A DNA stretch of 5,962 nucleotides from Desulfobacteraceae bacterium. GTDB taxonomy: Bacteria; Desulfobacterota; DSM-4660; Desulfatiglandales; Desulfatiglandaceae. The translations under genes and the position numbers were made by a program. Shown piece after piece: positions 1 through 3,694 of this stretch; the first letter of the stretch is position 1; every line of letters starts with the position of its first letter. The notes under the pieces were generated by a model. It worked only from the letters and a program-made list of their open reading frames with translations. It did not search any database and was not told where the DNA came from. The stretch is taken from NCBI GenBank assembly GCA_011048855.1, contig DSCZ01000120.1:1-5962 (forward strand), in the 5' to 3' direction.

Positions 1-1
1 A

Positions 2-196
2 AGTATTGCCAAAGGATCATGCGGAGAAACCCGCTCCCAAGCGTATCGTGCTTTTGACTACAAGTACATTAACAATGATGAACTCCAGGAACTGCTAGAT
101 CGTACGATCAACCTGAGCAAAGGAATTTCCGGCTTCATCTCATACCTGAAAAAAAGTTCCTATAAAGGCCAAAAGTTCATCAAATGCGAACCGTGA
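2..196 (+). CDS. Four-helix-bundle protein (S23/IVP family), C-terminal part
   Basis: The reading frame is open from the window edge to a TGA at 194-196 and gives 64 residues; the start lies outside. The sequence begins SIAKGSCGETRSQAYRAFDY, followed by helix-forming stretches (NDELQELLDRTINLSKGISGF) and a lysine-rich end. The [AK]GSxGExRSQ-type segment followed by a tyrosine/aspartate pair and two amphipathic helices is typical of the small (~115-125 aa) four-helix-bundle proteins first seen encoded in intervening sequences of 23S rRNA. About half of the protein is present. The family has no established enzymatic role; free-standing copies are often scattered in accessory regions, as here. 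No rRNA sequence is visible nearby, so this is a stand-alone copy. Just 7 bp after the stop codon a heptad/hairpin repeat array begins. Confidence 0.8.
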   Translation, partial: SIAKGSCGETRSQAYRAFDYKYINNDELQELLDRTINLSKGISGFISYLKKSSYKGQKFIKCEP

Positions 197-203
197 ACAG
201 TGA

Positions 204-386
204 AATCCCGCGCTGCGGGTAATCTGGAATTTGAAATTTTGAATGCGCCGCAGGCGCTAATCTGGAATCTGAAATCTGAAATCTGGAATGCGCCACAGGC
301 GCTAATCTGGAATCTGGAATATGGAATTTGGAATCCCGCGCAGCGGGTAATCTGAAATTTGAAATTTTGAATGCGCCGCAGGCGCT
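204..386. repeat. Array 1: five 17-nt hairpin modules separated by 7-nt repeats
   Basis: This array is in perfect register. Hairpin modules of 17 nt (AAT + 13-nt palindrome + T) lie at 204-220, 242-258, 287-303, 332-348 and 370-386. Between them are exactly 3, 4, 4 and 3 heptads of the AATCTGG / AATCTGA / AATTTGA / AATTTTG type. Two palindromes alternate: CCCGC-NNN-GCGGG (modules 1 and 4) and GCGCC-NNN-GGCGC (modules 2, 3 and 5). Each has a 5-bp stem and a 3-nt loop (GCT, GCA or ACA). The stems are perfect while the loops vary. There is no ORF of interest. It differs from CRISPR in having imperfect AT-rich spacers that are themselves repeats. Function unknown. Confidence 0.93.
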
Positions 387-444
387 ATGTCTCCGCGCGA
401 GTCAAATCCCTTTGCTTTTGTCCTCCCTCCGTCGCTTTTTTTCC

Positions 445-471
445 TTGACATCCGCACAAAAAAAGTATAGA
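445..471 (+). promoter_or_regulatory. Possible sigma-70-type promoter in repeat copy A
   Basis: TTGACA (445-450) is a perfect -35 hexamer. TATAGA (466-471) follows after 15 bp and TAGATA (468-473) after 17 bp; both are only moderate -10 matches. The same arrangement is kept in copy B with a 16-bp spacer. Transcription would run rightward through the dyad and hairpin of the repeat. Activity is inferred from sequence only. Confidence 0.4.
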
Positions 472-533
472 TACCCACGTTAGGTCATCCAAATAACGGT
501 TTTTCGACAACGATTTCACGACCTGCATCACCG

Positions 534-551
534 GTAATACAAAAGTATTAC
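534..551. promoter_or_regulatory. Perfect dyad GTAATAC-AAAA-GTATTAC, copy A
   Basis: Seven-base arms are separated by AAAA, and the dyad is identical in copy B. It sits about 65 bp downstream of the putative -10 and three bases before an ATG (555). It could be an operator for a dimeric DNA-binding protein or a small RNA hairpin; the sequence cannot decide. Confidence 0.5.
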
Positions 552-611
552 AAAATGGCACCTCGGAAAGCCCGTTTTTTGAATGAATCGCTTGTTATTT
601 CAGCACTTTAT

Positions 612-639
612 GCCCCTTTTCGGATGTAATCCAAGGGGC
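612..639 (+). other. Conserved hairpin in repeat copy A
   Basis: GCCCCTT (612-618) pairs with AAGGGGC (633-639), and inside it GGAT (622-625) pairs with ATCC (629-632), leaving a TTC bulge and a GTA loop. The structure is identical in copy B at 2471-2498. No T-run follows, so it is not a classical intrinsic terminator. Confidence 0.6.
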
Positions 640-725
640 GGAGCTTTAAGGGACCCCCTCTTAAATGACCTCGTTTTTTGCACCGCAGACTGCCTTGAAT
701 GCTACACCAATTTTCAAAATTCTCG

Positions 726-835
726 CGCAAAGCCGCAGGCGCCACCAACACTAACACTACCACGCGCTGCAGGCGCTAACACTAACACCGCCGCTCCGCG
801 GCCCCACCAACACGCGCCTCAGTCGCCACCAACTC
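726..835. repeat. Second-type array: GC-rich palindrome modules with CAACACTAACA-like spacers
   Basis: GC-rich modules resembling those of array 1 (GCGCTGCAGGCGC at 761-773, plus GCCGCAGGC, a CCGCTCCGCGG-type module and GCGCCTCAGTCGC) are separated by CCACCAACACTAACACTA-like spacers, not by AATCTGG heptads. It is less regular and more degraded than array 1. It immediately precedes the LegC-family relic and probably marks the junction at which that gene was cut. Confidence 0.6.
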
Positions 836-1017
836 TTGGTCTCGATCCTGAGAAGCTGGCAGATTTCCTGGAAAGTGAGACCATTGACCGCGCCGACGGT
901 CATCGCTATAATCGAACCTCCGGAAAAAGAATTGCTGCCTGCGTGCCCATGCATCTATTTGGGCATGCGGTGCGCATAGAAGATGTTGTCGGAATTTGTG
1001 CAAGACCGTTTGGCTAA
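836..1017 (+). pseudogene. Relic of a LegC-type nucleotide-sugar aminotransferase
   Basis: The frame ending at TAA 1015-1017 encodes about 55 residues that read like the middle of a PLP-dependent DegT/DnrJ/EryC1/StrS aminotransferase of the LegC kind (UDP-sugar C4 aminotransferase, nonulosonic acid type). There is a LDPEKLADFLE segment, then the charged/aromatic insert with HRYNRTSGKR, then IAACVPMHLFGHAVRIEDVV, which corresponds to the conserved PVHxFGHPVD region before the PLP-binding aspartate. Intact members have ~370-400 residues. Here the N-terminal third, the PLP lysine region and the C-terminal domain are all absent. Upstream, the frame passes into repeat DNA; downstream, similarity stops at about 1000. 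This is a fossil of a sugar gene, not an expressed protein. It suggests that a nonulosonate or amino-sugar pathway once occupied this site or lies nearby. Confidence 0.75.
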
Positions 1018-1090
1018 CCTTCCCAGCAGGGTGAGGATAGGAGCTGAAAGCTCAAGGGCCGAAGTTCAGGCCGGTGAAAGGCAGACAACG

Positions 1091-1531
1091 GTGAAGCTGT
1101 ATCTTGACATGTGTGTTTATAATCGGCCATTTGATGACCAGAGTGATCTGAGAATTAAGCTGGAAACGATTGCCTGTCAAATGATTTTTGAGAAGATACA
1201 GGCCGGAAAAATAGAGCTGGTTTGGTCCTTTATGCTTGAATTTGAGAATGAGCTGAATCCGTTTACCGAGAGAAAAGGGGAGATTGTTCTCCTCTCCAGA
1301 CTGGCACGCCATCTTATAGAACCAAACCAAGCTATTCAGGTAAAAGCAGAGAATTTAGAGAGAAACGGTATCAAAGGAAAAGACTCGGTTCACCTCGGTT
1401 GTGCATTGGTTGGTGGTTGCTCCCACTTTGTGACGTGCGATGATCGAATCATCAAGCGCTCGGCAGCGTTAGACTTGCGAATGGTGGTATGCAACCCTGT
1501 TGGATTCATATTGAAGGAGGGCTTTCAATGA
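1091..1531 (+). CDS. PIN-domain protein (VapC-like RNase, putative toxin)
   Basis: A 146-aa protein starting with GTG 1091, chosen because the protein then begins at the conserved PIN strand (V/M-K-L-Y-L-D) and a GAAAGG ribosome site lies about 9 nt upstream. The longer frame from 983 would add a tail read out of the LegC relic. The N-terminal YLDMCVYNRPFDDQ motif carries the first metal-binding Asp (D6). A mid-chain acidic cluster (FMLEFENELNP, ~48-57), then GIKGKDSVHLGCAL (D98) and TCDDRI (D117/D118), supply the other acidic positions expected of a PIN fold. PIN toxins are Mg2+-dependent ribonucleases acting on RNA in the cytoplasm. The gene overlaps the next one by 4 bp (ATGA), so the two are co-translated. 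RNase activity and target are inferred from family only; a non-toxic PIN nuclease is possible. Confidence 0.85.
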   Translation: MKLYLDMCVYNRPFDDQSDLRIKLETIACQMIFEKIQAGKIELVWSFMLEFENELNPFTERKGEIVLLSRLARHLIEPNQAIQVKAENLERNGIKGKDSVHLGCALVGGCSHFVTCDDRIIKRSAALDLRMVVCNPVGFILKEGFQ

Positions 1532-1752
1532 TTGCAGAAAAAATATCTGATGCAGAGTTAAAAAAGAAAGCGCTTGTATTGCTAAACCAAACATTAGGCC
1601 CTGCGAATACTGTCCGTTTTCTCAGAATGTACAGTGCAGGCACTCAGGACTATATGGCGATACGTGATGAGTTATTCAAAGACATGAGTGCAAAGCAGGT
1701 GTTTGAGGAGGCTGCGGCATTCTGGCAAAGTCGGTCTGGCGCTGAAAGCTGA
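1528..1752 (+). CDS. Small conserved protein coupled to PIN gene (putative antitoxin)
   Basis: A 74-aa product. The start is ATG 1528, inside the ATGA overlap with the PIN stop, and preceded by a strong AAGGAGG (1514-1520) 7 nt upstream. An upstream in-frame ATG at 1489 is rejected because it would read the PIN gene's tail in another frame. The protein is helical and charged, with a core LGPANTVRFLRMYSAGTQDY (~22-41) and then MAIRDELFKDMSAKQVFEEA. The LGPxxxxRFLxxxxxGxxDY pattern resembles short uncharacterised proteins often found next to PIN genes; I know no biochemical assignment. The position suggests the cognate antitoxin, although it is encoded after the toxin, the reverse of typical vapBC. 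The last five residues (SGAES) come from AAGCTGA-type repeat sequence that continues past the stop, so the C-terminus may have been remade by repeat insertion. Confidence 0.75.
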   Translation: MIAEKISDAELKKKALVLLNQTLGPANTVRFLRMYSAGTQDYMAIRDELFKDMSAKQVFEEAAAFWQSRSGAES

Positions 1753-1836
1753 AAGGCGAAAGGAAAGAACAAAAGGGAAATGAACAAAACTTCAAACCCT
1801 TTGAGCTTCAAGCTCAGCCTGCTTTCAGCTTTGAGC
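1741..1836. other. Inverted repeat after the PIN operon
   Basis: GCTGAAAGCTGAAAG (1741-1755) and CTTTCAGCTTTGAGC (1822-1836) are complementary at 13 of 15 positions, separated by 66 nt. The left arm covers the stop codon of the small gene and continues as ~7-nt purine-rich units (GGCGAAA, GGAAAGA). The right arm reads as the same unit inverted. It could fold in the mRNA end and protect or terminate the transcript; no T-run is present. Confidence 0.5.
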
Positions 1837-1846
1837 CAGAGCAGGT

Positions 1847-1912
1847 AATGTTGAATGTGGAATCTTGAATCCGGAATTTTGAATGCGCCGTAGGCGCTAA
1901 TCTGGAATCCCC
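1847..1912. repeat. Array 2: heptads with one hairpin module
   Basis: Five heptads (AATGTTG, AATGTGG, AATCTTG, AATCCGG, AATTTTG) lead into a 17-nt module with palindrome GCGCC-GTA-GGCGC (1885-1897), then AATCTGG and a final AATCCCC that appears to be a CCCGC module cut short by the nonamer repeat that follows. Same family and register as 204-386. Confidence 0.85.
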
Positions 1913-1915
1913 GCG

Positions 1916-1943
1916 CCAAGCCGCAAAGCCGCAAAGAACGACA
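1916..1943. repeat. Short GCCAAG/GCAAAG-type repeat
   Basis: Units of 8-9 nt (GCCAAGCC, GCAAAGCC, GCAAAGAAC, GACAAA) continue directly from the truncated end of array 2. The same unit type recurs at 2583-2618 and 2812-2845 and, inverted, at the end of the three ~98 bp elements. Confidence 0.6.
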
Positions 1944-1985
1944 AACCCGGAGAAAATCGCACAGCACAGGTTCATATTGACGTCG

Positions 1986-2064
1986 AATCTTGAATCCCGC
2001 GAAGCGGGTAATCTGGAATATGAAATCCCGCGCAGCGGGCAATCTGGAATGCGCCGCAAGCGCT
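1986..2064. repeat. Array 3: three hairpin modules with heptads
   Basis: Modules lie at 1993-2009 (CCCGC-GAA-GCGGG), 2024-2040 (CCCGC-GCA-GCGGG) and 2048-2064 (GCGCC-GCA-AGCGC, one stem mismatch). They are separated by two heptads (AATCTGG, AATATGA) and one heptad (AATCTGG), with AATCTTG leading in. The register is exact and matches array 1. Confidence 0.88.
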
Positions 2065-2120
2065 CTGCCTCTCATGGGTGAACCCTCGCTCCGAGGGCCC
2101 CGGTGCCCCAGCACAGGTGT

Positions 2121-2165
2121 AATCTGGAATTTGGAATTTGAGATTTGGAATGCGCCGCAGGCGCC
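2121..2165. repeat. Array 4: four heptads and one hairpin module
   Basis: AATCTGG, AATTTGG, AATTTGA and GATTTGG are followed by a 17-nt module with the perfect GCGCC-GCA-GGCGC palindrome (2152-2164). This is the shortest array of the family in the window. Confidence 0.85.
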
Positions 2166-2302
2166 TTGCCCTTCACCGATGAGTATCCGTATCCCGCTTT
2201 TCTCTGCGCCCCTGTGATTTCACGGTAATAGAGAAGTTTTTCTTTACCTCACTTTTCATATGTGCGTCTCTGCGCGATGCCCAATCCCTTTGCTTTTTTT
2301 CC

Positions 2303-2330
2303 TTGACATCCGCACAAAAAAAGGTATAGA
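2303..2330 (+). promoter_or_regulatory. Possible sigma-70-type promoter in repeat copy B
   Basis: TTGACA (2303-2308) and TATAGA (2325-2330) are separated by 16 bp, closer to the optimum than the 15 bp of copy A. The A-tract between them (2316-2322) is kept in both copies. Confidence 0.42.
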
Positions 2331-2335
2331 TACCC

Positions 2336-2488
2336 ATGCTAGGTCATCCAAATAATGGTTTTTCGAAAACGATTTCACGACCTGCATCACCGGTAATACA
2401 AAAGTATTACAAAATGGCACCACGAAAACCCCGTTTTTTGAATGAATCGCCTGTTATTTCAGCACTTTATGCCCCTTTTCGGATGTAA
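2336..2488 (+). CDS. Doubtful 50-aa ORF within repeat copy B
   Basis: ATG 2336 to TAA 2486-2488 gives 50 residues, starting MLGHPNNGFSKTISRPASPV and ending SALYAPFRM. The same frame is open in copy A, but there the start codon is ACG (477). Of eight codon differences between the copies, four are synonymous (L, N, P, R) and four change the residue (M/T, K/T, P/A, P/L), which does not clearly favour coding. A shorter start at ATG 2414 (555 in copy A), just after the dyad, would give a 24-residue peptide present in both copies. The putative -10 lies too close upstream for a good leader. No family is recognised. A non-coding structured repeat is the more likely reading. Confidence 0.2.
   Translation: MLGHPNNGFSKTISRPASPVIQKYYKMAPRKPRFLNESPVISALYAPFRM
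2393..2410. promoter_or_regulatory. Perfect dyad GTAATAC-AAAA-GTATTAC, copy B
   Basis: Identical to the copy A dyad, including the AAAA centre, and again three bases before an ATG (2414). The whole stretch around it, from about 2364 to 2420, is almost unchanged between copies, which makes it the best-conserved part of the repeat. Confidence 0.5.
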
Positions 2489-2498
2489 TCCAAGGGGC
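2471..2498 (+). other. Conserved hairpin in repeat copy B
   Basis: The same GCCCCTT/AAGGGGC stem with inner GGAT/ATCC as at 612-639. It overlaps the stop codon of the doubtful 50-codon frame. Confidence 0.6.
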
Positions 2499-2582
2499 GG
2501 AGCTTTAATGGACCCCCTCTCATTTCCCTTTGTTTTTGATCCGCAGGCTACCTTGAATGCAACACCAATTTTCAAAATTCTC

Positions 2583-2618
2583 GCGCCAAGCCGCCAAGCC
2601 GCCAGGAACGCCAAGAAA
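2583..2618. repeat. Nonamer-type repeat (GCCAAG/GCCAGG units)
   Basis: Four imperfect 8-9 nt units (GCGCCAAG, CCGCCAAG, CCGCCAGG, AACGCCAAG) begin where copy B of the dispersed repeat ends. The same type follows array 2, and an inverted form closes each ~98 bp element. Confidence 0.65.
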
Positions 2619-2707
2619 TGCTTATTTTTCATGTTGTATCGGAGGGGTTTCTATCTGAGAGATGCGAAAATAATTACACATCGACCGTTGATTCCGCGAC
2701 AGTAGTT

Positions 2708-2807
2708 TTGGCCTCTTTGTGCGAATCGTAAAGCGAGGGCTTTATCTCGCTACCCGATTCGGACAAAAAACTTGGCGGCCTTAGCGTCCTTCGCGGTTCA
2801 AACCAAA
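2708..2807. repeat. ~98 bp hairpin element, copy 1
   Basis: Begins TTGGCCTCTTTGTGCGAATC and ends in three 9-nt units, CTTGGCGGC-CTTAGCGTC-CTTCGCGGT, then TCAAACC. It contains a nested dyad: CGAATCG (2722-2728) with CGATTCG (2755-2761), and GCGAG (2733-2737) with CTCGC (2746-2750). Copies 2 and 3 are at 2992-3090 and 3552-3649, all in the same orientation. Confidence 0.88.
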
Positions 2808-2811
2808 ACCA

Positions 2812-2845
2812 GCCAAACCGCCAAGACGCCAGGAACGCGAAGAAA
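2812..2845. repeat. Nonamer-type repeat, opposite orientation to the element before it
   Basis: GCCAAACC-GCCAAGAC-GCCAGGAAC-GCGAAG. This is close to the reverse complement of the CTTCGCG/CTTGGCG units that end copy 1 of the ~98 bp element at 2771-2798, so the two could pair around a CAAACCAAAACCA centre. Confidence 0.6.
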
Positions 2846-2849
2846 GATT

Positions 2850-2880
2850 TTTTTGCCTGCCGGGCGACGGCAGACAAAAA
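2850..2880. other. Stem-loop flanked by T and A tracts
   Basis: CTGCCG (2857-2862) pairs with CGGCAG (2868-2873) over a GGCGA loop. After one C/A mismatch the stem extends through G2855-C2875 and TTTTT/AAAAA. The T tract lies on the 5' side on either strand's reading, so it does not fit an intrinsic terminator; it is more likely a palindromic repeat. Confidence 0.5.
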
Positions 2881-2991
2881 CCAATCAGCCTGCGGCACTA
2901 CTTAGCCTTAATGTTCTGTGGGAGGTAATTCCATCTGCCATAACATAAAATATTTGAACGTCGGCATTCCATCCCCGACAGTGGTGTGATA

Positions 2992-3090
2992 TTGGCTCTT
3001 TGTGCGAATCGTAAGGCGAGGGCTTTTTCTCGGTACCCGATTCGGACAAAAACCTTTGCGGCCTTAGCGCCCTTAGCGGTTCAAACCAAA
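2992..3090. repeat. ~98 bp hairpin element, copy 2
   Basis: Same element as 2708-2807, with the inner stem weakened (GCGAG with CTCGG) and 9-nt units CTTTGCGGC-CTTAGCGCC-CTTAGCGGT. It ends 38 bp before the GxxExxY gene. Upstream, CCCCGACAGTGGT resembles CCGCGACAGTAGT before copy 1, so the repeat may extend about 20 bp further left. Confidence 0.88.
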
Positions 3091-3128
3091 AAACCGAACA
3101 ACCTTTTAAATAGGATCAAATTCAAACC

Positions 3129-3551
3129 ATGTCACCATCTTCAAATGCGGAATCGAATATTGAAAAGATTGCTAAGAGCATCGTACACTGCGCCATCAAG
3201 GTCCATAAAACCCTTGGGCCAGGCCTTCTCGAATCTGCATATCAAAAGTGTCTGGCCTATGAGATGCAGAAAGCAGGGTTTAAAGTAAAATGCGAAATCC
3301 CGGTACCGATAGAGTACGGAAGTGTGACCATCGACGCAGGTTTCCGTGCTGACATGCTCGTGGAGGAATCCATCATTATTGAAAACAAAACCGCCGAGCG
3401 GATCCTTCCCGTGCATGAGGCACAGCTTTTGACCTATTTGAAGCTGGCACATTTACACCTTGGTTTCCTTTTGAATTGGAATACTGAGCTGATGAAACAC
3501 GGTATAAAGAGAATGGTAAACAACCTGCCGGAGCCGGTTACGACGAATTAA
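3129..3551 (+). CDS. GxxExxY protein (PD-(D/E)XK-like fold)
   Basis: A 140-aa protein whose length and motifs fit the GxxExxY family. The name-giving motif is GPGLLESAY with G32, E35 and Y38. A nuclease-like core follows: D75 in GFRADML, then E85-N86-K87 in IIIENKTAE (the D...ExK pattern), and HEAQLLTYLKLA (96-107) supplies the conserved Gln helix. FLLNWN (114-119) and IKRMVN (126-131) close the fold as in relatives. The fold suggests a nucleic-acid-cleaving or -binding enzyme, but no activity is established for the family. ATG 3129 is chosen because the family N-terminus (AKSIVHCAIKVHKTLGPG) starts soon after; the ribosome site is poor (AGGAT about 14 nt upstream). The gene is sandwiched between two direct copies of the ~98 bp element, the second starting at the base after the stop. 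Confidence 0.9.
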   Translation: MSPSSNAESNIEKIAKSIVHCAIKVHKTLGPGLLESAYQKCLAYEMQKAGFKVKCEIPVPIEYGSVTIDAGFRADMLVEESIIIENKTAERILPVHEAQLLTYLKLAHLHLGFLLNWNTELMKHGIKRMVNNLPEPVTTN

Positions 3552-3649
3552 TTGGCTCTTTGTGCGAATCGTGAAGCGAGGGTCTTCATCTCGCTACCCG
3601 ATTCGAACAAAAACTTGGCGCCCTTAGCGTCCTTGGCGGTTTAACCAAA
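3552..3649. repeat. ~98 bp hairpin element, copy 3
   Basis: Starts immediately after the TAA of the GxxExxY gene. The nested dyad is intact (CGAATCG/CGATTCG and GCGAG/CTCGC), and it ends in CTTGGCGCC-CTTAGCGTC-CTTGGCGGT. It lies 45 bp before cysC and could act in the 3' end of the upstream transcript, though no T-run follows the stem. Confidence 0.88.
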
Positions 3650-3694
3650 CGACTGAAAGTCCAGGCCATTCTGACCGAAAAGAAAGAGCTCCCA

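Larger units (their letters stand above)
389..728. repeat. Dispersed repeat, copy A
   Basis: This stretch matches 2266-2586 at nearly constant offset (1858-1859 bp after position 445), with scattered substitutions and a small insertion near 420-435. The most conserved core runs from the TTGACA at 445 to the GGAGCTTTAA around 650; a second conserved patch is at 691-728. The copy contains a possible sigma-70-like promoter, a perfect dyad at 534-551 and a hairpin at 612-639. It lies between array 1 and the 726-835 array. The long ORF that starts at 583 merely runs through this repeat into unrelated sequence, so it is not called a gene. No terminal inverted repeats or target duplications were recognised. 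Confidence 0.9.
2266..2586. repeat. Dispersed repeat, copy B
   Basis: Direct repeat of 389-728 in the same orientation. Between TTGACA (2303) and about 2510 only scattered substitutions separate the copies; they diverge at about 2517-2550 and match again through CACCAATTTTCAAAATTCTC. Copies A and B bracket the LegC relic and the PIN operon, about 1.5 kb apart edge to edge. The promoter-like hexamers, dyad and bulged hairpin are all kept. No transposase or terminal inverted repeats are visible, so the mode of spread is unknown: a MITE-like or RNA-encoding repeat are both possible. Confidence 0.9.
1753..3128. other. Gene-poor repeat region (overview)
   Basis: No credible gene was found in this 1.4 kb apart from the doubtful 50-codon frame in repeat copy B. 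It is made of heptad/hairpin arrays (1847-1912, 1986-2064, 2121-2165), nonamer-type repeats (1916-1943, 2583-2618, 2812-2845), dispersed repeat copy B (2266-2586) and two ~98 bp hairpin elements (2708-2807, 2992-3090). A hairpin CCCTCG-CTC-CGAGGG also lies near 2084-2098. The stretches 2166-2265, 2619-2707 and 2881-2991 show nothing I can identify. ORFs here on either strand are composed of repeat sequence. Confidence 0.75.

Noticed and set aside
204..386. CRISPR array
   Set aside because: The repeats are 17-nt palindromes and the 21- or 28-nt spacers are themselves tandem heptads, not unique sequences; no cas gene is present.
583..1017. A 144-aa gene from ATG 583
   Set aside because: Its N-terminus is dispersed-repeat DNA (the same peptide start appears at 2442), its middle is a repeat array, and only its last ~55 codons are gene-derived, from a truncated aminotransferase.
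983..1090. Earlier start for the PIN protein at ATG 983
   Set aside because: It would add 36 residues read from the aminotransferase relic in another frame; GTG 1091 has a good ribosome site and matches the PIN N-terminus.
2442..2705. An 87-aa gene sharing its first 22 residues with the 583 frame
   Set aside because: The shared part is the dispersed repeat and the rest runs through nonamer repeats; the copies then encode unrelated tails. No ribosome site.
2850..2880. Intrinsic terminator
   Set aside because: On either strand the T tract precedes the stem and an A tract follows it.
2708..3649. The ~98 bp elements as tRNA or attL/attR sites of an integrated element
   Set aside because: No cloverleaf can be drawn, no integrase is present, and the three copies are imperfect repeats with an internal palindrome instead of a short identical core.
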